Assembly (NCBI RefSeq): GCF_003086295.3
Contig: NC_092039.1
Location: forward strand, 65,553,649-65,617,648
Reading direction: 5' to 3'
DNA: 64,000 nucleotides
Source: Arachis hypogaea
Taxonomy: Eukaryota > Streptophyta > Magnoliopsida > Fabales > Fabaceae
Position numbers and translations under genes: made by a program. Position 1 is the stretch's first letter. Every line of letters starts with the position of its first letter. A model generated the notes under the pieces. It was not told the origin of the DNA and ran no database searches. It saw only the letters and a list, made by a program, of their open reading frames with translations. Shown piece after piece: positions 44,764 to 56,054 of the stretch.

Positions 44764-45659
44764 TGTCGGCTAGTAAATCTGGATTGGAGCACTTTTGCTG
44801 CTGTCCTTTCTCGACTGAAGTGACCTCCATATGCTGACCCATGGCACTACCATAACACTTCTTGCCCTTCTTCATAGGATATACATCTTCTTAGGACACC
44901 ATCAGTACATTTTTTAAACAAATAGGTGTCATCCCAGATGCAGTGTTTAGCATCCTTTATTAGCTTCCTCCTCATGTGGTTATTGATGTTAGTTGGTAGC
45001 TCCCCAATAGCCTTGAAGTTAGCTATGTCTGCAAACCAAGGGACTACTTGAATCATCATCAGTTGTTCATCAGGAAAGTTTTCATTTACTGCTACTTGCT
45101 GCATTTCTTCTTCTAATGGGATCCTTGAGAGGTGGTCAGCTACCTTGTTCTCTGCTCCACTCCTATCTTTAATCTCAATATCAAATTCTTGGAGTAGTAG
45201 GATCCACCTTATCAATCTAGGCTTAGATTCTTGTTTGGTAAGCAAGTATTTGAGTGCTGCATGATCAGTGAACACAATTACTTTTGAGCCAATGAGATAT
45301 GATCTAAACTTATCAAAAGCAAAAACTATGGCTAAAAGTTCTTTCTCCATGGTGGTATAGTTCCTTTTATTCTCATTAAGGACCTTGTTAGCATAGTAAA
45401 TGACATGTAGTAGCTTGTCTTTCCTCTGTCCTAGAACAGCACCAACAGCAAAATCAGATGCATCACACATTAGTTCAAAGGGAAGATCCCAGCTTGGTGG
45501 TGCTATAATATGTATAGAGGAGAGTTTCTTTTTGAGTTCATCAAAGGCTACCATGCATTCTCTATAAAAAAACAAAGGGAGTATTTGATACAAGTAGGTT
45601 GCTAAGGGGTTTTCCAATCTTAGAAAAATCTTTAATAAACCTCATATAGAATCCAGCAT
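44764..45659 (-). pseudogene. pol: EL5 RNase H and integrase N-terminus
   Basis: 256-codon frame (45617 to 44847): [45 protein letters not shown] and VADHLSRI show the RNase H Asp, Glu, Asp, Asp set. It ends in the linker to integrase with a stop at 44847 just before the zinc-finger His residues (CHGSAYGGHF, about 44815-44846). To the right, the junction with RT is split by a family-E solo LTR at 45665-48558. Confidence 0.87.
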
Positions 45660-46718
45660 GTCCCTGATGCGTGGAAACTTGTCTCTCAACAAATTTCCCT
45701 TCGATAAGTATACCGAATTATCGTCAAGTAAAACTCACAGTAGAGTGAGGTCGAATCCCACAGGGATTGATTAGTTAAGCAATTTTAGTTAGAAGAAAGT
45801 GCTAGTTGAGCTGAGCAGAAATTGGATTTGGAATTTGCAGAAAATTAAATGACTGGAAAGTAAATAGCAAGAATTAATGTGCAAAATCTTAAATGGGGAG
45901 TTGGGGTAATAAGCATGAAATTAAATGGCGGAAAGTAAAGAGAATGGGTAAGATAAGATATGGGGAAATCATTGGGTTCAGGAGATGTTGCATTCTCCGG
46001 ATCAAGTTTATTCTTATCTCTTCCTCAGTCAATGCATTCATTGATCTCCTTGGCAATCTTAAGTGATTGGATCCCAATTCCTTAGCAATCCAATCTCTCT
46101 AAGCTTGAACGATTGCCCAATTCCTTGATTTAATTGCTCATGGGAAGAGATGAAGTGTGGTCACTGATTATACCACATGTATTCCTAAATCAAAGGATTA
46201 CATGTCACAATATCCATCCAAACCCCAATTTGGTCCAATATGAGAAAGTATTTCTAGCCTGTCTCTTCATCCCTTTTCCAAGGCTCAAAGGAGATCCAAT
46301 TATGGAGAGTTTCTTTTCCAAGACAACTAACCAATTGAATTAAGATTGAAAGCTTTCTAGTAAGATCAAGAGAAAAGAAAGAAGAAAAAGAATGAAAACT
46401 ATAATTGATCCATCAAATTACAACAGAGCTCCCTAACCCAATGAAAGGGGTTTAGTTGTTCATATCTCTAGAAATGAAAAATAGCAGAAAAGAAGAATCC
46501 CTGCTAAAGTGCAGAAAAAGTAAATATATAGAGAGTAGTGCCCAGAAGTACCAAGCTCCTCTCTAGTTCAAAACTACTCCAATATATACTACTCCTCAGA
46601 TCTTCTAGTGAGTTCTTCCAGTCTTGGATGTGGGCTCTGGACCTTGAGTTGAAGCAGTTCTCATCTTTAGTGGGCCCAGCTTGCAGAGAAATATGAATTA
46701 GGCTTGGGCATTTAGTGA

Positions 46719-48113
46719 GATTAACGTTGAGTCACATTTTTGGGTGCGAGAACGTTAGTGGCATTCACTTTTTCCACTAACGTTCCACCCTTATATACCC
46801 ACGTTAACTCCAACGTTAGTAGTCTTAACGTGACTACTAACATCTCCTATTCAATCCTTGGCCAACGTTAATGGGACTCACTTTTCCCATTAACGTTGGC
46901 TTGTGCCCCTTTTCGCAAACATTAATGGGACTCACTTTTCCCATTAACGTTGGCTTGCCTCTTGCCCCTACGTTAAGTCTCACGTTAGCTTAGCTAACGT
47001 GGCTCTTAACGTGGGTGTTCTTCACCTTCGAGGGCGTTAGTGACACTCACCTTTGTCACTAACGCTCCAATTGCCTAAAGTTCCTACGTTAGGACTAACG
47101 TTAACTAAGTTAACATGGCTCTTAACGTAGTAAATGAAGCCATCTCCCAACGATAGTGACAAAAGTGAGTGTCACTAACGTTGGTTCTTTGAATTCAACT
47201 CCACGTTGACTTTCACGTTAACAATCTTAACGTGAGAATTAACGTAGGCAATGCTAATGATCCAACGTTAGTGACAAAAGTGAGTGTCACTAACATTGGC
47301 GTTGTTGCTCATCTTCCACATTAGAGTTCACGTTAACTAAGTTAACGTGACTCTTAATGTAGGGCATTGCCTAGTTTCCCAACGTTAGTGATGTTCACTT
47401 TGCTCGTTAACGTGGAAGATTAACGTTGAGTCACATTTTTGGGTGCGAGAACGTTAGTGGCATTCACTTTTTCCACTAACGTTCCACCCTTATATACCCA
47501 CGTTAACTCCAACGTTAGTAGTCTTAACGTGACTACTAACATCTCCTATTCAATCCTTGGCCAACGTTAATGGGACTCACTTTTCCCATTAACGTTGGCT
47601 TGTGACCCTTTTTGCAAACATTAATGGGACTCACTTTTCCCATTAACGTTGGCTTGCCTCTTGCCCCTACGTTAAGTCTCACGTTAGCTTAGCTAACGTG
47701 GCTCTTAACGTGGGTGTTCTTCACCTTCGAGAGCGTTAGTGACACTCACCTTTGTCACTAACGCTCCAATTGCCTAAAGTTCCTACGTTAGGACTAACGT
47801 TAACTAAGTTAACATGGCTCTTAACGTAGTAAATGAAGCCATCTCCCAACGATAGTGACAAAAGTGAGTGTCACTAACATTGGTTCTTTGAATTCAACTC
47901 CACGTTAACTTTCACGTTAACAATCTTAACGTGAGAATTAACGTAGGCAATGCTAATGATCCAACGTTAGTGACAAAAGTGAGTGTCACTAACATTGGCG
48001 TTGTTGCTCATCTTCCACGTTAGAGTTCACGTTAACTAAGTTAACGTGACTCTTAACGTAGGGCATTGCCTAGTTTCCCAACGTTAGTGGTGTTCACTTT
48101 GCTCGTTAACGTG
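46719..48113. repeat. 699-base tandem duplication in family-E LTR
   Basis: GATTAACGTTGAGTCAC starts at 46719 and again at 47418; the two copies (46719-47417 and 47418-48113) are colinear with only a few differences by eye, such as GTGCCCC versus GTGACCC near 46904 and 47604. Confidence 0.92.
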
Positions 48114-48290
48114 GAGTTCCCCTTTTTCTTCTACGTTAACTACCACATTAACTTAGTTAACGTGGCTATTAATGTGAGCTATGGATGGCTTCGCAGGCGT
48201 TATTGGTGATCACTTTTCTCATTAACGTTGCAAGCTCCTTGCCATTCTACGTTAGTGTTCTCGTTAACTAAGTTAACGTGAATGCTAACG
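46751..48290. repeat. AACGTTA hairpin array with conserved CTCACTTT loop
   Basis: Two alternating hairpin types. Type 1: stems of 11-16 bp around a loop of 8-12 bases containing TCACTTT or its complement, for example arms GCCAACGTTAATGGGA (46861-46876) and 46885-46900 with loop CTCACTTT. Type 2: two-step stems, for example ACGTTAAG (46970-46977) with CTTAACGT (47005-47012) enclosing CACGTTAGCT and AGCTAACGTG. More than a dozen hairpins in total. Confidence 0.9.
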
Positions 48291-48563
48291 TGGTTCTTCC
48301 ATGCTTTATTTGTCCTGAAATCAAGCAATTAAAGTGCATCAAAGCTCTAGCCAAAGTCATGAGATTATGCATCATCAAGTTATCATGCAATTCTAGCAAA
48401 AATCTCATGAAATCATGCAAAATTCACAATAGTTGCTTGAATCAATGTGTAAGTGTATTTTTACCCAAAACTTGCCTTATTCACTAAGAAAATGCATGAA
48501 ACTACCCTAAAATAGTAAAGAAAAGGTCAGTGAAACTGGCCTAGATGCCCTGGCATCAGTCCC

Positions 48564-49524
48564 AAAAAGCTTCTGATTGCTTTGACATTGCAAGGTGGAG
48601 GTAATTTTTCAATTACTTCCACTTTTGCTCTGTCTACTTTTAAGCCATCTTTTGAAATATTGTGACCAAGAACCACCCTTTCAGTTACCATAAAATGGCA
48701 CTTCTCCCAGTTTAAAACCATGTTGGTTTCTTAACACCTTTTTAGCACAAGAGAAAGATGGTATAGGCAATCAGAATATGAATCCCCAAACACATAGAAA
48801 TCGTCCATAAATACTTCTATGAACTTCTCAATCATATCCAAAAAAATGGAGAGCATGCACCTTTGGAATGTGGCAGGTGCATTGCACAATCCAAAGGGCA
48901 TCCTCCTATAAGCAAAAATGCCATATGGACAAGTAAATGAAGTTTTTCGTGATCTTTGGGGTCTACAACAATCTGGTTGTAGCCCGAATACCCGTCTAGA
49001 AAATAGTAGTACTCATGTCCTGCCAATCTTTCAAGCATTTGGCCCATGAAGGGCAGGGGAAAGTGATCCTTTCGGGTGGCTTCATTAAGTTTCCAGTAGT
49101 CATTGCACATACGCCATCCGGTTACCGTCCTTGTGGGTATCAATTCATTCTTCTTATTTGCCACCAGAGTGATCCCTCCCTTCTTAGGAACTACTTGCAC
49201 CGGGCATACCCAAGAGCTGTCTGAGATGGGATAGATCACCCCTGCTTGCCATAATTTCAGCATTTCTTTCTGAACCACTTCATTCATAGTTGGGTTCAGC
49301 CTCTTTTGTTGCTGTCTTGAGGGTTTGACATCCTTATGTTGTCTCAGCACTTGGATAAGTTCCTCTTCTTGTTCTTTACTTAGACTTGAATTTATGATTA
49401 TTGGGTGAGTGTTGTTAGCACCCAGATATGCATATTTTAAGTTGGCTGGTAAGGCTTTCAGCTCTAGTTTTGGTGAGTCTACATCCTTATTGTCTGTGGT
49501 AGTTGGCATAATTGAGTTTCTCAT
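48564..49524 (-). pseudogene. pol: EL5 reverse transcriptase
   Basis: The frame at 49524-48832 has LELKALPANLKYAYLG, AGVIYPISDSSWVCPVQVVP, TRKDHFPLPFMGQMLERL and YYFLDGYSGYNQI. A gap of about 30 residues near HKDVKPSRQQ, compared with the EL6 RT, shows an internal deletion, and a frameshift follows at about 48940. The catalytic FMDDF is still readable near 48800-48815 in another frame, and NWEKCHFMVTERVVLGHNIS is at 48640-48721. The connection to RNase H is split by the LTR at 45665-48558. Confidence 0.87.
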
Positions 49525-49602
49525 GGTTGCTTGTGGTAGTCCTCCATCTGGTGCTTGTTCCAGCTCAATGCTTTCTCCACATTGTTTTTCTTCTATAACT
49601 TC
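49525..49602 (-). other. EL5 protease-RT junction
   Basis: Short stretch with stops between the two frames; no motif recognised. Confidence 0.4.
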
Positions 49603-50187
49603 TTAAACTGCCTGTTCCATGGTGTCCACCAGCATACATTCTCCTATAGGTTCCTTGGGGTAACTCATTGCTTTAAAGACATTGAAGACCATTTTCTCTT
49701 CATGCAATATCAATACTAGTTCCCCTTTATGTACATCAATAATGGCTCCAACAGTAGCTAGAAATGGTCTTCCTAGAATAATTGACGTATTGGCCTCTTC
49801 TTCCATATCTAGCACAACGAAATCAGCAGGAAAAATGAATTCTGCTACTTTCACTAACAAGTCTTCCACCACCCTATGTGGAAACTTAAATGTTCTGTCA
49901 GCCAATTGGAGTGCCATTCTTGTTGGCTTAGCTTCCTCAATTTTCATCCTTCTCATCATGGTTAGGGACATAAGGTTTATGCTAGCTCCCAAATCACACA
50001 AAGCTTTCTCAATAGTGATGTCCCCTATGATGCAGGGGAATTGAAAACTCCCTGGGTCTTTTAGCTTTTGAGACAACTTCTTCTGTATGATAGTGCTGCA
50101 TTCCTCAGTCAATACTATGGTTTCTTTTGCCTCCCAGTTCCTCTTTTTGGTTATAATCTCCTTTAAAAACTTGGCATAGAGTGGCAT
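49603..50187 (-). CDS. EL5 retropepsin-like protease
   Basis: 194 codons, uninterrupted. Features in order: a basic helix (FLKEIITKKRNWEAKE) with LTEECSTIIQKKLSQKLKDP, the active site ALCDLGASINLM, a core segment LADRTFKFPHRVVEDLLVKV, and ILGRPFLATVGAIIDVHKG near the C-terminus. Both signature motifs are intact, unlike EL1 (nonsense codons) and EL6 (Gly to Glu next to the active Asp). It would cleave the Gag-Pol polyprotein. The ATG at 50187 is an internal Met; the true frame came from gag upstream, now separated by the solo LTR 50266-52072. Confidence 0.88.
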   Translation of the reverse strand: MPLYAKFLKEIITKKRNWEAKETIVLTEECSTIIQKKLSQKLKDPGSFQFPCIIGDITIEKALCDLGASINLMSLTMMRRMKIEEAKPTRMALQLADRTFKFPHRVVEDLLVKVAEFIFPADFVVLDMEEEANTSIILGRPFLATVGAIIDVHKGELVLILHEEKMVFNVFKAMSYPKEPIGECMLVDTMEQAV

Positions 50188-50265
50188 TTATTCTAATGCG
50201 TCAGTAAATGGTATGTTGATTTGGAGCTTCTTGAAAATCTCTAGGAACTTAGAGAACTGGCCATC

Positions 50266-52072
50266 TGGTGGACGAAACGAAATTGTGATCTACGTTCTTT
50301 GGATTTTGAATGAAAACTTTATTATGGCACTGGTTGAATTCACAACTCCGTTCAACTAACCAGCAAGTGTACTGGGTCGTCCAAGTAATAAACCTTACGT
50401 GAGTAAGGGTCGAATCCACAGAGATTGTTGGTATGAAGCAAGCTATGGTCACCTTGTAAATCTCAGTTAGGCAGATTAAAGGGTAATTGTGATTATTGGA
50501 ATAAATAATAAAGAGGAATAATAAAAGGGATAGAATACTTATGCAGATTCATTGGTGGGAATTTCAGATAAGCGGATGGAGATGCTGTAGAGCCCAAGGA
50601 CGCCTGCTCTCCTACTGCTTCTACTCAATCCTTCTTACTCCTTTCCATGGCAAGCTTTGTATAGGGGTTCACCATCAACTGTGGCTACTTTCATCCTCTC
50701 GGGAAAATGATCCTATGCGGTTGTCAGTCGCACGGCTAATCGTCTGGAGGCATCACCCATGGCTGATGGCTACATCCCATCCTCGCAGTGAAAACTAATG
50801 CTCACGCACTCTGTCACAGTACGGCTAATCACCGGTTGGTTCCCGCTCCTACTGGAATAGAATCCCTTGATTCTTTTGCGTCTGTCACTAACGCCCAGCA
50901 GGTTGCAAGTTTGAAGCACGTCACAGTCATTCATTACTGGAATCCTACTCGGAATACCACAGACAAGGTTAGACTTTCCGGATTCCCAGGATCCTACTCG
51001 GAATACCACAGACAAGGTGAGACTTTCCGGATCCTCATAAATGCCGCCATCCATCTAGCTTATACCACGAAGATTCTGTTGGGGAATCTAAGAGATACGC
51101 ATTCAAGCTCTGTTGCATGTAGAACGGAAGTGGTTGTCAATCACGCACGTTCATAAGTGAGAATGATAATGAGGGTAATCTGACTCATCACATTCATCAT
51201 GTTCTTGGGTACGAATGAATATCTTGGAATAAGAATAAGAGAGATTTGAATAAAAGATAGTAGAACTTCATTAATACTTGAGGTACAGCAGAGCTCCACA
51301 CCCTTAATCTATGGTGTGCAGAAACTCCACCGTTGAAAATACATAAGCAAAGGGTTCAGGCATGGCCGAATGGCCAGCCCCCTAAAACGTGATCAATGAT
51401 CTCCTAGGATGAAGAATAAAACAAAACTGAGACCAAAGATGTCTAATACAATAGTAACATATCCTATTTATACTAGACTAGCTACTAGGGTTTACATGAG
51501 TAAGTAATTGATGCATAAATTCACTTCCGGGGCCCACTTGGTGTATGCTTGGGCTGAGCTTGATCAATCCACGAGCTGAGGCTTCTCTTGGAGTTGAACT
51601 CCGAGTTTTGACGTGTTTTGGGCGTTCAACTCCGGATCATGACGTTTTTCTGGCGTTTAACTCCAGACAGCAGCTTGTACTTGGCGTTCAACGCCAAGTT
51701 ACGTCATCATTCTTCGAATAAAGTATAGACTATTATATATTGCGGGAAAGCCCTGGATGTCTACTTTCCAACGCCGTTGAGAGCGCGCCAATTGGAGTTC
51801 TGTAGCTCCAGAAAATCCATTTTGAGTGCAGGGAGGTCAGATTCCAACAGCATCAGCAGTCCTTTTGTCAGCCTTCTTCAGAGTTTTGCTCAAATCCCTC
51901 AATTTCAGTCAGAATTTACCTGAAATCACAGAAAAACACACAAACTCATAGTAAAGTCCAGAAATGTGAATTTATCATAAAAACTAGTGAAAAACATCCC
52001 TAAAAGTAGCTTAAACTTACTAAAAACTATATAAAAACAATGCCAAAAAGCGTATAAATTATCCGCTCATCA
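50266..52072 (-). mobile_element. Family-A solo LTR in EL5
   Basis: TGGTGGACG...CTCATCA, 1807 bases, flanked by CCATC (50261-50265 and 52073-52077). TATAAATA on the minus strand at 51465-51472; palindromes of the GGCGTTCAACGCC type at 51615-51705. The U5 end is extended relative to the EL2 LTR. Confidence 0.93.
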
Positions 52073-52077
52073 CCATC

Positions 52078-52904
52078 CTTCCCATCTTTTCTCAGTCTTT
52101 GTGGGTATGGTGCCTTTGGCATATAAGGCTTCAAGACTGGTTTGGGTGGAGGTGAAGCTAGGGTCCCCCTTTCATCCTCGTTCCCATGTTTTGATGCAAC
52201 CTCCTCATGATTATCTTTGCATGAGGTTCCTTCCACTACAACCTTCCCACTTCTTAGAGTTATGGCTTTGCATTCCCCTCTTGGATTAGCCATGGTATCG
52301 CTGGAAAATATGTGTGTGGAAAGTGGAATTTGCTTGGACAGGATACCAACTTGTGCTTCCAACTTTGAGATTGCTGCACCTTGATTTTTTAGATTTGACC
52401 TGTATTCCTCTTGATTAGCATCTATCCTTCTGTCAGTTTGTGCTTGTCTATCCATGAGGAAAGAGACTGCCCCTATAATCTGGGATGATAGTTATGCTAT
52501 TGCAGCCTCCATCCTCTCAAAGTTGCTCTTGATTTTGCATGGTTGCATAGTTGAGGATGGTGCATCTTGATTGAGGTTGTTGTGTATGGGTTGGTTGTTA
52601 TGGTATGATGTGTTTTGTGAGTTATGGTAGGGTCTATGGTTCCCTATTTGATGGTTGGGATTGTGTTTGGGATGCTGATTTGATGGATAAGGCTTGTTGT
52701 GGTCCTAGTTATGGTTTTTTTGATTTCCCCACCCAAAGTTTGGGTGGTTCTTCCAACCTGGGTTGTATGTCTTAGAGTGTGGGTCATATGATGTTCTGGA
52801 TGAATTATGCACATAATTGGCTTGTTCCCACTCACCTTTAGATTCTGATGTATTCCCTTCTTTTTGAGGAGTTTGGTCTTGAATGACTGAGGCTTGGTTG
52901 GTGA
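52078..52904 (-). pseudogene. gag: EL5 gag C-terminal half and linker
   Basis: The frame 52455-52078 has MDRQAQTDRRIDANQEEYRS, SKLEAQVGILSKQIP, NPRGECKAITLRSGK and a Pro/Lys-rich end (PPPKPVLKPYMPKAPYP). Upstream (52460-52904), in broken frames, are basic Asn/His-rich nucleocapsid-like pieces (YNPGWKNHPNFGWGNQK). The N-terminal half is at 59076-60070 on the far side of EL7. Confidence 0.78.
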
Positions 52905-54278
52905 TGATTAGATTTTTGACGGTTTAGAATTTCATTAATGAAATCTCGTTGTAAAGTATAGTCTCTAAACCAACAATAATCCTTTCATACAAAAATTTGT
53001 TTGTCACAAGTACAACACCCTAAAATCTATAAACCGAAGTATTTAAACCTCAAGTCGTCTCTCAAAGGACTTGCAGGGTAGTGTTCTTGTTATTGGTTAT
53101 GAACTTGTTTATTTTGGGGTTTTAGATGAGAAATATGAAAAGTAAATGGAAATGAAATTTTATTAACAAAATGGTCTTGGCAAAGTTTGATGATCAAGGA
53201 CCTATATCATTATCACTAATCACAATCATGATAGTAGTAAGGATCAATCTCACTAAGTCATCCTAGTTCACTAATTGAATTAATGAAGGCTAGAGTCAAT
53301 GGCTATTAACTATCAATCACTTGGATATTAGTAACTCAAGAGTTCCTAACTTATCTTCCCAAGCCAAGAACATAAAATTCTATTCTAACATTCTCCCAAG
53401 TATTTCATCAGACACTTGGAAGGTACAAAAGAGAAATATAGTAAATCACAACAAGAAAGAAAACAAAGGATTAATAACAACAATCAAGGAAATCACAATT
53501 ATCATGAATTACTTCAAACTGCATTATTGAAAGAAAACAAAAGAACAACATTAGATCCATAACAAAATGAAGAATTGCAAGAATTAAAGTACATAACTAG
53601 AGAGAGGAAGAATAGAAGAGTAAGAATTGATAAAGGAAAAGTAAATCAAAGCATGAATTAATCCTAGATCAAATAAGAGAGATTAACCTAAACCTAATCC
53701 TAATTCTAGAGAGAAGTGAGAGCTTCTCTCTCTGGAAACTATCTCTAAACTAATCCTAATGTGTAAAAATGATGCTATTGATGAAAGATGATTCCTTCCC
53801 CTTAAATCCTTGGTCCTTTTAATGCATTTTAGCGCCAAAGTTGGTTGCACTGGGCCCCATAGCTTCCCTGAAATCGCTGGGCACGAGTTTCATTTAAAAA
53901 TCACGTGCGGCCTTTGGCGCGGACGTGCATAGTATGCGTACGCGTCCCTGGTCGATATTGTAATGTGCGCGTCCTTGGACGAGATCAGTTTATTGGCTTT
54001 TTGTGCTTCTCTCTACTTGCATGCTTCCTTCCTTGTTCCTTTGATCCATGCCTAGCCTATTTTAACCTGAGATTACTAGCAAACACATCAAGGCATCTTA
54101 TGGAATCAAGGATGAATTAAAATTATCGAAGTAAAGGCTTAAAAAGCATGTTTTTACACTCAAGCACAAATACGAGAGAGATAACAAAACCATGCTAATT
54201 CATTGGTTAAATGTGAGAAAATGTTATCAAAATACTCTAAATTCAACACAAGATAAACCCTAAAAATGGGGTTTATCA
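52905..54278 (-). mobile_element. EL7 3' LTR (family F)
   Basis: Starts TGATAAACCCC at 54278 after the polypurine tract and ends ...TCTAATCA at 52905 (a 3-base shift to 52902 is also possible). 1374 bases. Palindrome block at 53905-53985. No coding sequence. Confidence 0.88.
53905..53985. repeat. CG palindrome block in family-F LTR
   Basis: GCGGACGTGCATAG (53919-53932) continues as TATGCGTACGCGT (53933-53945), followed by GTGCGCGTCC and GGACGAG. The 27 bases at 53919-53945 match 58961-58987 in the interior of the same element with four differences. Confidence 0.85.
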
Positions 54279-54317
54279 ACCTCCCCACACTTAAACCTTA
54301 GCATGTCCTCATGCTAA
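54279..54317 (-). promoter_or_regulatory. EL7 polypurine tract with upstream hairpin
   Basis: Sense: TTAGCAT-GAGGAC-ATGCTAA (54317 to 54298), then GGTTTAAGTGTGGGGAGGT ending at the LTR start. The stem is a perfect 7 bp. Confidence 0.85.
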
Positions 54318-56014
54318 AATAAGAAGGAATTAAGGGGTATAACATTTATTAAATGCAACTAAGCTACGTGAACCTATCTAAATGCAACTACCTAAAGTGA
54401 ATGAAAATGCTTGGTCCAAATAAATCATATCCCAAGAAAACATGTGTAATCACAAGAGATAGGGCAATAGGAATCGATTCCAAACCACAATTGCATTGGA
54501 TTATCAAAAGAATCATAGACTTGCATGAATATAGATGATAGTGGTGAAAACATGTGATTGAGCTTTTGAACCCTCACCGGATGTATTTGCACTCTTTTCA
54601 CTAAAGTGTTTAAGGGTTAATTCACTCAATTCTCTTCTAATCATGTTTTTCCAAGATTTGTTCTTCTAACAATCAACACTTAATCCATGCATGCATACAT
54701 TCATCATGAGGTCTTTCATAGGTTGTAATGGGGCTAGGGTCATGGTAGGATCATATATGGATACTAGAATTTGGACCTTTGATGAGCCTAAACTTTCCCA
54801 CCTAGCCTATATAGTGACCTATACAATTGAATTCTAACCTAACTACCCATCTTTCACTTTTCACATACTGATGCATTTTCTTTCCATTTCACAACACTTA
54901 TGCATTGATTTTATTCGAACTTTACTTTGGGGTATTTTGTCCCCTTTTATTGCTTTTCTTTTCTTTTCTTTTTTTTCTTTTCCTTTCTTTCCTACATATT
55001 TTTTTCTTTTCTTTTCTTTTTTTTTCTTTTGATTTTCTCGTCATTTTTCTTTCTTTTCTTTCAAGAATATCAATGCATAAGGTTTTACATTTGACCAATA
55101 CATGAGCATACACCAATTCCCAAATATAAAAATACAAAACATCCCTTTTATCCTAACCAATGTTCCCAATCCTCACTAATCTTGAAAATAAGCACTCTCA
55201 CTAGCCTAAGCCAATCAAAGATCCAAACGAGGGACTTTCATTGTTTTCCACTTTAGGGCTTGTAATGTGCTAAAATAAAGAATAATTGGGTTAAGCATAG
55301 GCTCAAAATTGGTTGCAAGTGGATGATAAAAGGTAGGCTATTTGGTTAAGTGAGTTAATGAAATAATGGCCTCAATCATATAAATGCATGAATACAAGGA
55401 GTAATTGGACATATAGAATCAAGCAAATCTAGGATCATAATCATAGAAAGAAAATAATTGCACACAAGAAGGAAGAATATGTGGTTATAAAATGTAACCA
55501 CATCAATAGGCTCAAAACTCACTTGCTTGTGTTCTTAGCTCAAAACATGCTTTACAAAATAAAATTCAAGCAAGTTCCACAAAATTTTTCCAATCAATTG
55601 GAGTGGTGCCCTATAGTTAAATTCCTTGGAATCTCAATATTTGACTAAGCATTGTTGTGATTGAGAAATTCTAAAAATTCTTTAGTTTACCCTTTCCTTC
55701 TTCTTTCTTCAAACAATTTTCTTATGCAAAAAGGGCTAACTAGGTTTTAACAATTCCAAAATAATTTCTAATCACAACCACAAAATAAAAGAAAAATATG
55801 CAAAAGTATATAAAGAAAGACCCGACTAAAAGTATGAAGTCTAGCATCCAAAACATCTAATATCCAAAATAGCAAAGTATGCAACTACTAAGGCAAAAGT
55901 ATCTGAAATATCCAAAATGACAAATCTATACAAAAGTGCACAAAATAAGATATCTAGGTAGCATAACTAGGAAATAGCTAAAATGTTCACTGGTCCTCTA
56001 ATGGTGCCACCAGC
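54318..56014 (-). other. EL7 3' untranslated region
   Basis: About 1.7 kb without a supported ORF; includes a C/T tract (54945-55065) and AT-rich sequence resembling the EL6 3' UTR in order (for example 'ggatgtattgc' and 'catgataa' type segments). Confidence 0.65.
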
Positions 56015-56054
56015 AACCTCCCCACACTTAAGATCAAGCATTGTCCTCGATGCT
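56015..56054 (-). promoter_or_regulatory. EL7 hairpin and polypurine-like tract at the end of ORF3
   Basis: Sense: AGCAT-CGAGGACA-ATGCT (56054 to 56037), then TGATC and TTAAGTGTGGGGAGGTT (about 56031 to 56015). ORF3 ends inside the hairpin (SIEDNA, stop). Confidence 0.75.

Larger units (their letters stand above)
45665..48558 (-). mobile_element. Family-E solo LTR in EL5 pol
   Basis: TGATGCGTGG...GGCATCA, 2894 bases, flanked by GTCCC on both sides (45660-45664 and 48559-48563). Pol reading continues across it (RT motif SFLG on the right, AGFY-type residues on the left). No PBS or polypurine tract. TATATA on the minus strand at 46583-46588. About half of the LTR is the hairpin array 46751-48290, which includes a 699-base tandem duplication. 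Confidence 0.95.

Noticed and set aside
46751..48290. Centromeric or other satellite DNA
   Set aside because: The array is bounded by LTR ends with an exact TSD, and the unit is an alternating hairpin pair and not a head-to-tail monomer.
54945..55065. Microsatellite or promoter pyrimidine patch
   Set aside because: Impure C/T tract within the EL7 3' UTR with no TATA box or ORF next to it; kept only as composition note.
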